Shown here: piece after piece, positions 1 through 12,220 of the stretch
Numbering within the stretch: position 1 is the first letter of the stretch
Layout of the letters: every line of letters starts with the position of its first letter
NCBI RefSeq assembly: GCF_026914185.1
Contig: NC_070562.1
Span: 7,192,001 to 7,256,000 of the forward strand
DNA length: 64,000 nucleotides
Source: Puccinia triticina
Taxonomy: Eukaryota; Basidiomycota; Pucciniomycetes; Pucciniales; Pucciniaceae
Direction: 5' to 3'
The notes under the pieces: generated by a model
What the model saw: only the letters and a program-made list of their open reading frames with translations
Databases searched by the model: none
Told to the model about the DNA's origin: nothing
Made by a program: the position numbers and the translations under genes

Positions 1-41
1 TAGCAATACTTCGAAGTTTTTCCGAAGGCCTGGCGAAGGAT

Positions 42-111
42 CTTCGAATGACATTTGGAGAGCCTTCGGAGGAAGGTTTTCCTCCGAAGGCTCTCCGAAG
101 TACATTCGAAG
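42..111. repeat. Large imperfect palindrome (hairpin) of TTCGGA/TCCGAA motifs
   Basis: Arms 57-74 and 79-96 are exact reverse complements (18 bp, 4-nt loop). Outer arms 42-50 and 103-111 also pair around the same centre, leaving a 6-nt mismatched bulge on each side. The whole stretch 1-240 is rich in CTTCGAAG, CCTCCGAAGG and similar motifs. An open frame at 48-326 has repeat-driven composition and I do not regard it as a gene. The motif resembles the GC-rich hairpin cores of repeats at 31.1, 57.2 and 61.9 kb. Confidence 0.8.
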
Positions 112-365
112 TTCCATTGAAATCTTCCTTCGGAGGAACTTCGTCAGATATTTTGACCAAGTGCCGACCGTCCGCTGCTGCTGGCGGGTACTTTGGAGGC
201 TCTCCGAAACACTTTCGGAGATACTTTGGAGTTTTGCGTCCGCCGTGTAGAGACTTTCCTTTTCGACTTTTGAAACACGCGGCGAGCTTGATACTGCATA
301 TGTACTTATATGCATGGCTTGGATGATATTTTTGTGGTGGGCAGCCGGGGTGGCGCCGGCACGGG

Positions 366-2090
366 ATGACCGGAGTGTTTAGTGTCCGTCGGAGTTTTGG
401 ACGACCTCTCCGCCCGATTTCATCTGGACCGATTCCTAGCAGGACTACCCCTCGTTCCACCAGCTACAACAGCCTTGAAATCTCGCAGGACTCGCGGAGG
501 AACTATCACTCTGTCAAGATGGACGAATCCGTAAAGAAGGCCAGCCCTGAGGCAGCTAAGGCGTCCTCGCCGTTGGCCGACTTCAAACGACCACTCTCCG
601 GGTTATTTGCGATCAACAAACCGAGTGGTTTGATTTCGATGACCCTGCTTGAATCGCTCAAGGAACTATTCCAATCGTCCAAGCTGTTCGTAGAAAATCC
701 AGAGCCGTTTCAACTTCAACAAACCGGACCAGTTAAAAAATCAAGAAAGAATAAGTATTGGCAGAAGAAGAACCAAGCCAAAGCGATCAAGATCGGACAG
801 GGAGGTACATTGGATCCGCTCGCAAGTGGCGTTCTGATTATCGGCTTGAACTCGGCGACAAAGAAACTGTCGAATTTCTTGGATTGCTCTAAAGTTTATC
901 GAACCACTGGTATACTGGGCTGCAAGACCGACTCGTACGATTCAGATGGGAAAACGATCGGACTATCCAGCTGGAAACATGTCAAGCCGGAAGATATTCA
1001 CAAAGAATGCGCATTGATCAAAGGCGAACATTGGCAAATTCCACCAATGTGCGTATCACTCATCAATCTTCACATCTATGAACGTTTTTTGGAATGGAAA
1101 GGCGGTTAACAATCGGACTTGCCAACACCCCATCGTTTCATTCGGTGATCAAATTATCCAAACAGTTATTCAGCCCTGAAGATGGACGGCAAGCCATTGT
1201 ACGAATATGCACGGAATAACATTCCCCTTCCAAGACCGATTGAAGCCAGGCGTTGTGAAGTGTTTGATATCAAGATGGTCGATTGGAAAGAAGGCGGAGA
1301 ACATCCGTACCAATGGCCGACCAAGATGATGAGCGAAGAAGAGTCTCAGATCTTCCAACGAGCTGAAAGTCTGATCAAAGAAACCGGGGTTGTCAAGTCA
1401 GACAAACTAGCAAAGTCGAAAGAAATTCAAAAAGGGTCCGAGGCATTTAATGAGCCCACGAAGAGGGAGGCTTCCCTAGATCAGCAGGAACAAAGCGACT
1501 CCAAGAAGATCAAGCTGGAGGAGGAAAATAACTCCAAGAAAATCAAGCCGGATGATGCAAATGATAGCGAAACAATCAAGCCGGAGCAGGGAAATGATTC
1601 CAAAACAATGAAGCCGGAGGACGGATCTAGCGGAGCTAAGAATGCTCAAAATTCCTCGGCTGGCCAGGAAAGCACGAATAGCGTTAATCTAGAAGAGAAG
1701 GAAAAATCACCAGCGTTCACGCTAGAGATGACGGTGTCTTCAGGGACCTACGTGAGGTCGATAGTCCAGTGAGTATAAATCGAATCATCATTTCAATAAG
1801 TGACCGATGTTCATCAAAGATTGCTTCTCCGTAGTGATATTGGACAAGCCGTCTCGTCTGCCGCCACTGTTGTTTCCTTGATCCGGACCCGCCAGGGCGA
1901 CTTTTGTCTAGATCCTCAAGCCAGTAGGAGCGTGGCAACCCCTGCCGGAGATCCCAAGAGTTTCCCGTGCATCGAATGGAGTGTGTTTGAGAATGCTATC
2001 CAGTCTCGGTCTAATGGCTCAGACGAACCGGTGGATGAATCTGGCTTGCGGGAATGGGAGCGAGAACTGTTGAAGCATATTCAAGTTTAA
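366..2090 (+). CDS. PUS4: tRNA pseudouridine-55 synthase (TruB/PUS4 family)
   Basis: Three exons: 366-1048, 1166-1768, 1835-2090, 513 aa. The TruB family makes pseudouridine 55 in the T-loop of tRNAs; yeast Pus4 works in nucleus and mitochondria. The catalytic motif is GGTLDPLASGVL (Asp near residue 149). Splicing restores PPIYSALK across intron 1 and YVRSIVHDIGQA across intron 2, both TruB hallmarks. A disordered, charged insertion (about residues 320-410) contains four tandem 11-residue units of the type DSKKIKLEEEN; such an insert is not in bacterial TruB. Two starts are plausible. ATG 366 adds a 51-residue Arg/Ser-rich leader resembling a mitochondrial presequence, while ATG 519 has the better context (A at -3, G at +4). 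Converges tail-to-tail with the exonuclease gene. Exon sum is 1542 nt, an intact frame. Confidence 0.93.
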
Positions 2091-2710
2091 TTAATATTAG
2101 CATCGAAGTATTTCTGGTTCCTTCAAAGTTATACCTATGCGCGTCTGGCTGTTTAAATCAATGTGCACATTCCGTAACTATCTATAGATGAGTAGAGATA
2201 CATAATAACCTTGATCGACACCAAGAACAAACCCTCCTTTCTGCTTCCGCTGGGCACCAATGTATTTAGTACAATCAGATAGATACCCCAAACATGAGTG
2301 CGCTTTTTCGCATAGACTGGTATGCGCAAATCACCAAAACATCCAATCACACAAGTCTGGTTTCAAGAGTCTATACTTTGGCAGACTTTTATTGTTCTCT
2401 TGTCATCTGGTTGATATGCACATTTGTCTATATTCTTAATGAGAAAGTGATTAAGAGAAAAGGAAGCTCAAAGCATTGACAATCTGTGAGGAGAAAATAA
2501 ATGATGGGTTGGGTTAAATTGTGCATATGATGTATACATGCGTGTTGATTTAATTTGTTTTTGAAATGGTATCCGAAGAAGAAATAAAGAAGCCCAAAGA
2601 GGAAGGAAATGGCAAGAGAATACGAAGCCAAAAAGGGAGCTAAAACGCGATGCCCCAAGGCAATGAAATGAAAAACAAAATGCCGAAGAGGAAATCAAGG
2701 CAGATGAATG
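2091..2710. other. Intergenic region between convergent genes
   Basis: This AT-rich 620 bp holds the 3' ends of the two convergent genes on either side. I see no further coding signal or repeat. AATAAA-like stretches near 2495 and 2583 could serve as polyadenylation signals for PUS4, but this is weak. Confidence 0.5.
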
Positions 2711-5663
2711 CTACTTAATTCTATAAAAGGACATGCCGATTTTACATTTTTCGACTGCATCAGCCAAGTCCCTTTCGTCCTGACTTGTCCATTTGTCTTC
2801 TTCGGCCGAAGTCTTGTCCTGAGCCACATCACCACTACGCTCATCCGTTTGAGAATCCTTGTTTCCGCCGTTCAGAGGGGGCTGAGCAAGATTAACAAGA
2901 GTAGAGGAAACACTGCTGAGGTTGTTCTGATGATGATAATGGTTATTTAGCGTTGTTTGTTTCTTAAGAGAGCGTTCGAATCGGTTCTTTTTGCCGTTTA
3001 GTTGAGCCATCGTTCGGGGATCGGAATGTCCGTTGATGATGATAAAAGATGTGCCTCTCGGTAGCCGCTCGTTCAACTTACTAATCGTCTGATCTAAGCT
3101 GTCGCACACCTTCTTGTGTCTTTCTTCTTTTTTCTCGTCCCCATCCTCTGAATCCTCTTCGTCCTGAACAGTATCCTCATTTCCGTTTTCTTGGGCTTCT
3201 TTCTTTGCACCTTGGGGTTGCGACCCTGCATTTGATCACCATTGAATACAGAAGATATGAGCGGTTGCAAAACTTGCATGGGGTGTAAAATGAGAAGATG
3301 AATGCAATCTAATGTGTTGACTCACAGCCAAGAGAATGAGATAGTTCCATAAAGCGACCAAACACGAAATCATGGTCATGCAAAGCTGAAATGATTCCAT
3401 CGGCAACCTTTGAAAAAAAAAAGAAGAATGATTAAGAGAACGAGTTTTTTTGCTTCTTGCAGTTTATCTCCGCAGTGAAAGATACGAGTAAGAAAAACCA
3501 ACTTCACTATCAGAAGCAAAAGTGAACGAGTCGACGTCTTTCCAATTGTTTTTGACGACCAGATTATGAACTTTCTGACCATCGCCGGAAGAATTAGAGG
3601 AAGAGGACGGGGTGCCAAAGTCGACCAAAGCAGATCGTTTAGGAAGATTCCCACGGGCTATTCTCTCGAAGATCGACTCGGTATCCGAAGTAAATTCGCC
3701 AAAACCCAAGCCCTTCTCCATCTTTTTCTTTAGAAGTTGGACAGCCGTTCGAGCGTCTTCTTCGGAATCATGTCCGCCATTCGGCAATCCATTGGATTGT
3801 ATCTCTCGGCCTAGCCATTTAGAGGCCAACCATTTCAGGGACGGTTTCATCGGTAAACCGCGTGGATGTTGGTAAATCACACTGGTATCGATGACCCATG
3901 GATGCGCAATCTTCAAAGCTTTCAAATCGCAATCCAGCGAATGGCCAACAAGAACGGTATTGAAATCGATCAATTCGGCCAATTTCTTTTGCACATCGAT
4001 CAAGCGAGTGGTGATCCCTTTCAATCTTTCCTCGGTGATCCCACTGAAGCGCGTGAGATAATCGGTGATTGGTAAGTCTGGTAGGACCAATTGATCGTAC
4101 ACCAGTTGCTCGTTCGAGTCAACAATCGTCACTCGAGTCAATTCACTTCCTGATGCCGTCACACACATTTCGCAATCAACTCCCAGGATTTTCAGCGGTC
4201 TTCCAAGAGACGAATCAGGGTATAGTGGGGTTTGGACAAAGCCGGGCTCCGGGTGTGTGAGCCATGCTTCGAATGGTGGCCGAGGTGTTGATGGGTTTGA
4301 ATGTACCGCAAGGGGTTGTTTGGCTCTTGCTTGTCGCCGGTCTAGCGTCGAAATAGGGGGTTGGTAATGAAGAGAAGGATAATCTTGTTCGACCATTTGT
4401 TCCGTAGAGAGAAGGTATGTTGTTGGGTCCATCGACACTGCGTCCCTGGAACCTACCAAATTCACCATGAAAGTGACACAAACGTAGAGAACAGTCAGCT
4501 TTCTCTCACAAAGGGGTTCGCTGTGTGTTGATCTGATTTGCGAGTAGTGTATATATCTGATCAATATTTTTCGTCCCCGGTTAAGCAAAAAGGATCTAAG
4601 AGATACAGAAGGTTGGTGAGGAGATGATTTACTTTTCTTCCGTTCCTCATCACGTTTGACTTTGGCCATGGCAGATAAAGGACAAGTCAGGAAGACGTTG
4701 AAGCAGCTAAACATTCTGAGTCGGTCGCCTCCAGCCTTGGTTGGACAAGCATGACTAAACAGGGATTGGAGGATTGGTAGTTGAGATTTGTTGCTGGCAA
4801 GTGGAAAAGGCATGATTGACGGGCTGCTAGGCTTGGGAATCCCTAGCAGTTCATTTGTGATCCCCGGTATCATGAGAACTACCATTTTTTTGACACTACT
4901 TTTGTTCTGCGTGTTTCAATTTCAAGGTTCAGACTTCTTTAATATTTGTGACAACGGATTGGGTAGATGAAAGTTTGTTTTTGGAAAATAAGATAAAATG
5001 GGTAGAATGAAATAGATAAGCAGTGGAATCGCACCTTGACTAACATCCATTCTTGATTCCGCTCATCCGCCATAATACTTAGGACCAAATCTCTAACGTC
5101 CTAAAATGATCGGTTTCAGACGTGAAAAGAAAGTCTCTCGGTGAGAATTGCTCATCTTCATAATTGGAAACCACTTTAATTCTCGTGTGTACAAGACTTA
5201 CTTTCAGTTGGATCATTCTTCCATGGCGAAATCCACGAGTATCAAAATGAAATTCGGCGGGATTGACGAGGGTTTTTTGTCTTAATTTTTCTTGCTTCTT
5301 CAGCTTAGATTTCGTTAATGGGCTTTCGTTTTCTGGGAGATGAGTTTGGCTGATTTTCTTCTGATTCCTGACGGTCGTCCAACCGGATTCCGAGTCATTT
5401 TCCGCAGGGTTGATGTCCTGCATTATCTGCTTCTCGGTATCTGAATCCGAAGATGAATCTGAATCTGACTCCTTGGGAGCTTCGTGGGTTTTCTTGGGGA
5501 TGGGTAGGTCGATGTTTTGGTCAGATTTAAGCTTGACTTTCTTGGACGAATGGCTTTCTGGTTTGGGCGAGCTATTTCGAGACCGATTCTTGTCTGCCTC
5601 TGAGGTTGAACGGTGGTGTTTTCTATGAGAGGTGGAGGTGTTGAGAGACGAATCAAGTGCCAT
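2711..5663 (-). CDS. REX1: RNA exonuclease, REX1/RNH70-like (DEDDh family)
   Basis: Six exons on the minus strand: 5663-5202, 5100-5035, 4906-4633, 4452-3503, 3407-3326, 3225-2711; sum 2349 nt, 782 aa. The core is a DEDDh 3'-5' exonuclease: VDCEM (Asp360, Glu362), GHSLDCDLKAL (Asp443) and HDSEEDARTA near residue 500. In yeast Rex1/Rnh70 trims 5S rRNA and tRNA 3' ends in the nucleus. The upstream part (RHGRMIQLKDVRDLVLSI, then VVLMIPGITNELLG) and the downstream part (ADGIISALHDHDFVFGRF) are typical of this family. N-terminus (about 110 residues) is Ser/Lys/Asp-rich and disordered, with KKVKLK-type basic runs that could be a nuclear signal; the C-terminus is Lys/Glu-rich. ATG 5663 is the start choice. 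The frame stays open farther upstream but looks like leader sequence. The intron 4632-4453 was placed by frame and is the least certain. Confidence 0.9.
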
Positions 5664-7147
5664 GGATGAAGAATCGATGAGATGTGGAAATCTCTCGGCA
5701 ATCAAGTTCTTCTGTTGTTGTTTTTCCAGCCCTTTATTCCGGAAGTCGCTTGCTAGGTTCGAACGTTTCTTATAGTAAAGGTGGTGGTAGTTCGTTGGGT
5801 GGAGGCTCGTTTCTTCAAAATTTGGGAACTCCAGGTCCAGTGGTGCGGCTGGGCCGCAGGAGGACCCCCACATCAGGATGCATACAAACCCCCTCTCGGA
5901 ACTCACTCCACACAGTCCCAAACAACTTCAAACCCTTCGTGGAGCTGCGCCACTTCTGCGGTTTTTTTTTTTTGTTCTTGCAAAGAAAATTGGTACATAA
6001 TGTCTTCATCCGTCCAGTCCCAAAAACAAGCTGCAAGGGGCAAAAACAATTGGTGTTGAACTTGAGAGTGAGCCCCAATCCATCTCTCAAGACCTTTTGA
6101 TCTTGATTCGTATAAACAAAATCCATGCTTCATACTAATAGCAATGTTCTAGCGCTATTCACCTTGGTAAATTTAGCATCAGTTTAACACTGCTGCTCAT
6201 TAAAATTTAAGCTCCAACAAGAATGACAAAAATGACTGCATCTTGATTTGGAGGAATTTTACAAACATTTTATCATCATACTAGTGAAATGATGTTTAAA
6301 ATACCAATTCCAAATGCCCTAATATGATTGTAGTAGTACCGCCTCATCAAGAAGCTCTCATGCGCAATCACCTGGGGAGAGCATGCTTGACTGGGGAGTT
6401 GAAGCACTCCAGAAAGGTCATGACTAAATATCCTTTGCATAATAAATTTTGTTTTGACGCTTTTTTTAAACTGTGTTGACAAAATATTGGAAATGAGTAA
6501 GACACTAGGAATTTCTGATACTTTTGGTGAAACACATCTTGTGAGCAAAAATCACTATGTGGAAAGCTCACGCAACTGCCGACAGTTGACATGCAAGCTG
6601 CTGCTGGGTAAGAACTGTTGGAGCTATACCAGATTCAAAGCACACAAGATTTTGTTTGCAGTCACTGTGCATTGCAGCTAGCTTGTTGCACCACAACCTT
6701 CTTTGGTGGAGCTCTGACATGTCAGCTGCTTGCAGTTGCATGGCTTTTTCAAGCAGTGAATACTAGGAACAAGTGATGTATCAAAAGAATCAGACTTAAT
6801 GCGTTTAACTGTGGAACTTTCTGGGATTAGGATTGGGTAGAACTTATTTTAATTTACATGCAAACTGAAAAAAACTGAGCTACAATTGAAGTGGAAGGTG
6901 GAAGGTTTCTCAGATCGCTGTCGAGTGTTATAGTATAAAGAGTTACAACAGTAGCACTTAGGCCAAGTATGTATAAGTGTATAAATGTTAAACATAGTTA
7001 GACTTGCGTATTGGGTTTTTTTGATAATGTTCACTTGCGCCCTATAAACCCAAGCAGATGGCGGCCAGAATCGAAGACAAAGAAGGTAGAGTAGAAAATT
7101 GGTAAAAAGAAATAAGCTTATGGACAACAGGGAGAAGAATGCTCTGA
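5664..7147. other. Intergenic region upstream of the exonuclease gene
   Basis: About 1.5 kb between the exonuclease start and the stop of the next minus-strand gene. 5690-6100 likely holds the exonuclease leader and promoter, including a T-run at 5960-5971. 6130-7100 is AT-rich. Short open frames here show no protein-like features and I call no gene. Confidence 0.5.
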
Positions 7148-8370
7148 TCAGTCGTCACCGTCCTCGCTGTCAGAATCATTCTCGAAAACGGATTTTGGTT
7201 CAGAATTGTCGGAGAGAAGGTTCGTCAAGATGTCCTGCTGATATCGATTCTGGATTATCCATTCTTGATTCTCGGGTATGGTGTCCAAAGTTTTTCTTGT
7301 TTTGTTTTGAAGTAACCAAGTTTTCTTCGAGCGAATTTTCTTTGGCCAGTAAGTTGAGTGTAGCTTGAGAGGTAGTCGGCCTTTAGATTCGGGTGAGGAT
7401 TCGGTCTTAGGCAAAGGGGCATTCGCAGAAGGTCGAGGAGTAGAGGTAGACAAATTGGTGTCGCTCGGTGTTGCGATTGCGTCCGAGGGCGGAGAAGAGG
7501 GTTTGCTCGTTGGGCTACAACACTTAGGCGTAAGCGGCGTGGGCTCCCAAGAATGGCCAAAGCCACATCCCGGAGATTGAACTCTAGCCATGGGTAGCGG
7601 ATGTAGATCTGAAGAGCAAAGATTCAGATGCTGTGTTACTGAGTTATCCGGCCTCAAATACGTATGATCAGAAGATGGTCCACATGAATCATCAACCTGG
7701 AATGCCCAACGTATCAATTACAGTCAGTAAGACAGCCACTGTTTGATGCTCAAGGCTTTTCTGATAGCTAGAGGGAAACCTTGACGCAGAAGAAAGAACT
7801 GACATAGACGTCATGACGAGGTGAATGGCAGTTGATAGGAGAGTTGTAAGCCGTCTTCGAGATGTGGAGTGAAGGGTTAAGTGCACAAATGGCTTCTAAT
7901 AAGAGGTGCAATTCGGCGGTCTGGAAATTCTGAAATGTGAAATAATGGCAAACGAGAATGGGTAAATCTTTCGAAGCCTGAAGAATGACAAGAGATTCGA
8001 AATATACCAAAAGCTCGGTTTCAGGACTTGATGCCTGTTTCTTCGGCCACATAGACTGGACTGAGGGGTTCACCCGGGCTTGTTGTTCGAGTGGAATCAT
8101 GATACTCGGAAAGCCATCAACAGACATGCTAGCGTCAGGCTGTTTTGAATACAATCGTGGACGAGGTCGATGGGGCCCAACTGGGAGATGTGGATGATGA
8201 TATATCCGCCGTCCAGCGAATAGAGGATGATAAGAGTGTCTGAGGCCGTGAGGAGAGGGGCGAGGAGCCTGAAGGTATGTATAGTTCCAATCTGCTTGCC
8301 AGAGGATGTCTGCAGATTGAAAACTGATCCGTGGACCGGTTGTGTCTGGAGACTCGGGTAACGACGCGCT
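7148..8370 (-). CDS. Unrecognised protein with disordered Ser/Pro region and acidic C-terminus
   Basis: Minus-strand gene with at least three exons: up to 8370 down to 8008, then 7929-7804, then 7696-7148. Introns 8007-7930 (78 nt) and 7803-7697 (107 nt) are both GT-AG and keep frame. The N-terminal exon encodes ISFQSADILWQADWNYTY and a His/Pro/Arg-rich stretch. The middle exon gives FQTAELHLLLEAICALNP. The last exon has a Ser/Thr/Pro-rich segment, a basic patch (WPKKIRSKKTWLLQNKT) and ends DSDSEDGDD. I recognise no domain. The true start is unresolved: an in-frame ATG lies at 8127, but the frame stays open to a stop at 8373-8371, so another exon may lie upstream. Moderate confidence that it is a real gene, none in a function. 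Confidence 0.6.
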
Positions 8371-9521
8371 TCAAGAAATCGCAGAGAAGACGGGGAATTT
8401 TAAAGCGAGGTCATGGAAGGGCATGAGGGATTGGGCATGGTTTCAGGATTTGGCTCGACTGAGTATGTATGAGCAGAATAGCTGAGGCTCAGAGTATGAC
8501 GCCGCGATTGTCTCCCAGGCGGGCAAGCTCGTAAAGGGAAAAACGGGTGACCTGTTCTTTGTCTGGCCGAGTTACATAAAAAAAAAGGGTTTGGTTTGTT
8601 GAGCGTTGGAACTTGGACTACTGCCAGGGCCTGTTATGACCTAGCTCAATGACCTAAAATGAGCTTCATGCCACTGCTGACCCCCAATCGAGGAAATTAA
8701 TGATGCTTTGGGCTCCTTGGACTGTGATATCTCCCACAAACACCCAGGGCTAAGCCTCTATCACAAGGCATGAAGTATGTGCGCTAAGGCGCATCACAGC
8801 CGACTTGACTCCGGCGATCTCAGCTTGGGAACGCTGGGCCTGTCCTGGGTCACCCTTGAGGCGGACTGGAAGCCTCCGGCTGGCTCCTGGCTTCGCTGCC
8901 AGTGGCGACAGAATGGAGTGACCTTCCGACAGACAAACAGATGGATGGTCAGCGAGCCGCGTGCGCCCGTGATGTAAAACCGATGTGCGGGCCAGGTGCG
9001 GGTCGGGGGCCAAGCAGGCTCCGTGAATGCTTCGCCTTCCTCAATGCCCGAGCTATGGCCTACGTCAACGTGTATCACCCCGGGATCTTCCCTCACAAAA
9101 GGCTTCCAGACGCATCTGTAACACGATAAAGTGTACATACATGAATCTTCCCAGTTCACAGATTCACTTACCTTGTGATTAACCACAATGGTCGAGCTGA
9201 CTTTCCCTCAGCTTCCGAACTAGTCGTCACTGACACTGACGAAAGCTTTGCCAGCCATTGGGGGCTTGCTGATGCTTGGCGAGATCATCGGGCGCTGGTG
9301 TCAGAGGCATGACGGCTCGCCGGCCAAGCCTCAAGGCGGTGTATGTAGTCAGCGTCATTTTAGCCATCGGAACCTTAACTCCTCAAATTCCGAGAGCCCC
9401 GTCCTGCCCAGGCCGTAGAACATGTTATACTTATCAGGGACAGTTTAACTGGGGACCCTTATCAGTTTCAAACGCCGTTCCAGCCCTGTTGCGCGCGCGA
9501 AAAACCCCTGTTCTTTGTATC
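8371..9521. other. Intergenic, GC-moderate, no gene recognised
   Basis: Overlapping open frames on both strands at 8750-9190 are shadows of one another and encode nothing I recognise. A decayed repeat is possible. No terminal repeats were found. Confidence 0.4.
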
Positions 9522-9523
9522 TA

Positions 9524-9885
9524 CAGCCATGTTAGAAAAGCTTGCTTTTGGGCAGGCCCAAATTTTGGGCTGCTGATTTCAGCCTCAAAGCCTGTATGGC
9601 TCCTGTATGTCAGGAATGCCATTGGAAGAAAAAACCTAGTTTCTTTGTTTTCCACTTTGGGGCCTTGAGGGCCCCACCATTGGATTCCTGGAGCGATTTT
9701 ACTTCGATCCGGCCCTTCGCCGCCCCTGCCTCCCTTGCCCCTCGCCCGGCCCGGCACCCATGTCAAGCAAAACCGGCTGCCCGAACGGGTTTTGTCTGTC
9801 TGTACAGTGAAGCTGTACAGGCCTGTGGCTGAAATGCTGAAATCGTTTCAGCCACACGAGCTGGCAAGCTTTTCTAACATGGCTG
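9524..9885. mobile_element. Tc1/mariner-type MITE, 362 bp
   Basis: Perfect 22-bp terminal inverted repeats (9524-9545 and 9864-9885, beginning CAGCCATG) are flanked by TA on each side (9522-9523, 9886-9887), the Tc1/mariner target duplication. No transposase frame. A diverged partial relative in the opposite orientation lies near 48640-48787. Confidence 0.85.
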
Positions 9886-9887
9886 TA

Positions 9888-10253
9888 TCGCGTGAACAAA
9901 TTGCGTTTTTGCGACGCAGATGCTCTCGGAAGGTTCCGTAGTCCGAGCAAAAAGCAAAAGTTTATTGATCTGTTCAATCGCATTGAGGCGAAGAAGGATT
10001 GTAAAGGGTGGTGATGACTCCGCAGAGGAGCGCAAAGAATTTGTTTGACAGGTCCCCTTGGCTGTCTTGGCGAATGTCTATAATCCGCAGCAGCGAGGCA
10101 CTTCTCAAGTTTGTGGAGATACTATGCACACAGGCTGCCACTGTGTGGAGTACAAGAAGCATGTCCCCCAGGATCTCAGCTCAAGCATTATGAAGTTTAA
10201 ACTTGGAGAGCTTCTTGGTTCGTCCAACTCTGAAAATCTTTCCAGCTGGAATC
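9888..10253. other. Unassigned spacer between two transposons
   Basis: No coding potential beyond short overlapping frames, no recognised RNA and no repeat structure. Confidence 0.4.
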
Positions 10254-10255
10254 TA

Positions 10256-10560
10256 CAGCGGACCCATAAAAGCTTGCGACTTTTGTCGCGCGTTTTGAAA
10301 CTTTGTGCCGCAGCCGCAAATCTTTTCGCAGCAGAAATGCACCGTGCGCGCGGGCCGTGCTTCGGGGGATCACGGGGGGATATGCCAGAGTGCAGGTGCC
10401 TGCAGGCGCCCAGCCAGTCCGTCCCACGACACCCAACCACCATTGCCACCACCACCCTCACCTTCGCCGTTGCTGTTGCCGTCACTGTCACTGTCACCGT
10501 TGCTGTCACCGTCGCCGCCAGATCCACCCGCGCAGATCAATCCCATTTGGCAATTGGACA
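10256..10560 (+). repeat. Left terminal inverted repeat of the Tc1/mariner element
   Basis: Pairs with 14540-14846. The outer 130 bp match closely, including the run through GTGCGCGCGGGCCGTGCTTC. The inner part contains a short-period CACTGTCACTGTCACCGT tract that differs in length and sequence from the right copy. Confidence 0.85.
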
Positions 10561-10641
10561 GTTTAGACAGGTTTGTCTTCCTTTTCTTTTACCTCAAATA
10601 CCACTTACCTAGCTGACAGCACTCCCCCTTCTCTAGGCTTA

Positions 10642-11747
10642 ATGTATGTCAAGTACAGCGCATCCTTCAAGTACCTCGTTGTTCAGGCGGCCCTTCATGG
10701 GAAAAACCTTGCGGAAATCAATGTTGCAAATGGATCCGAGGTCAGTTCTGATTCCTTGCGACGCTGGTGTTCGTTATATGAGACAACGCGAGCTGTTGTC
10801 GCCGATCCAGCTACCTACCAAACCAGAGGTCGGCCCTTGGCTCTCAACAACGAAGAAAGGGGCTTTCTCTTGGATATGGTCACCAACCATCCAACGATAT
10901 ACCTTGAAGAAATCCGGGAATCCCTAATGGAGCAGTGTAACGTTCACATCTCTTCACAAACCATATCAAACGAACTCCATGAACGCCTCCGTATGAGTCA
11001 AAAAACAATGAGGAAGGTCAATTCCAACCAAAATCCGATCCAACGCGCACAATACATCATCATGATGGCTAACTACGACCCCAATTGCCTTGTCTTCACC
11101 GGTGAGTCCCTTTTTTTCTTTTTTCTTTATCTACATTTTAGCTCATTGAACTTTCTTCCTCCAAGATGAAAGTGGTGTGTGTCTGGACGGCGTAATTCGT
11201 ACCCGGGGTTGGGCCCCGATTGGCGAGAGGACATCAAGACTTTCGGTGGCGCGGGCAACTCATCGATTCAACTTAATCCCAGCAGTGGCTCTCAGTGGTC
11301 TGGTTTCAATTATGACCCAGCAAGAAAATGTCAAGCGGGTTGATTTTGAGCACTACTTAGAACATGCTTTGGTGAGTCTTTCTTTTGAAATTAGCATTAG
11401 CTTCTTGTGAATTCATTCTGAATGCCTTGCTCTTGAAGCTTCCAAGCATGAATCCATTTCCAGGACCCCGTAGTGTCCTAGTCGTGGACAACGCTCAGAT
11501 CCATCACAATGGTCGAATCGAGGAGCTTGTCAAGGATGTTGGTTGTCATCTTGTGTACCTTCCTGCCTACTCCCCCGACATGAACCCGATTGAAAAAGCT
11601 TTCAGTGTCTTGAAGTCCAATTTACGACGATATGGCGAACTGGACGGTGGCGAAACCGACGGCGAGCAGATTGAGGCCTTCACCAGGCTTATTTTCACCC
11701 CTGAGCTCATGCGCGGCCTTTTTCAAGGCTCGGGATACACGGACTGA
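10642..11747 (+). CDS. Tc1/mariner (IS630-like) DDE transposase
   Basis: Three exons: 10642-11101, 11166-11371, 11439-11747, 324 aa; exon sum 975 nt. N-terminal helix-turn-helix region (ASFKYLVVQAALHGKNL, then a REW-like RRWCSLY) followed by a linker and the catalytic domain. The catalytic triad is DESG (Asp154, restored by splicing), VVDNAQIHH (Asp239) and SPDMNPIEKAF (Glu274). The 34-residue spacing from Asp239 to Glu274 makes it a DD34E enzyme. It cuts and pastes the element through its terminal repeats. Start ATG 10642 lies just after a possible splice acceptor, so an upstream exon cannot be excluded. No stop or frameshift was seen, so it may be active. Confidence 0.9.
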
Positions 11748-12220
11748 ACTTGTCAATCTTTTCCTGTAAGTCACCCTCTATGACCGACCTCAATGATTCT
11801 CATCCTAAGCCTGAGACACCGTATCCCTTTCTAATATCCTGTCTCCACCAGCGTTCTCCGGCCTCGGAAGCTCTTTCTCGTCGTTCTTCAACCAAGCCTT
11901 CAGTTCGCAGTCATCGCTCAGCTACAGCAGCTTGATCCCAAACAGTTTCCCCGGTCTCATGGGCACTTCCCGATCATCATTTGACTGCTTGTGACTCCCT
12001 TTAGAGCTCGTACTGAGTTGTTGTGTTGCTCCTGTGTCACATTTCTCTGTTTTTTAACCACTCGCACCCAAAAATCAATTGTTTTTCTCGTCATCATTTC
12101 ACTGCTCAAAAGACAATCAATACTCTTTTCGTTTCACAAGTCCCCGCCCCCACAGGACGTGTTCCAAGAGTTTCCGATTGCATCTCATCTGTTACGCAAT
12201 GAAGTGTAACAGGTTCGGCC

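Noticed and set aside
8750..9190. Overlapping open frames on both strands of 66-130 codons
   Set aside because: They are mutual shadows in a GC-rich stretch, with no domain, no intron logic and no start context.
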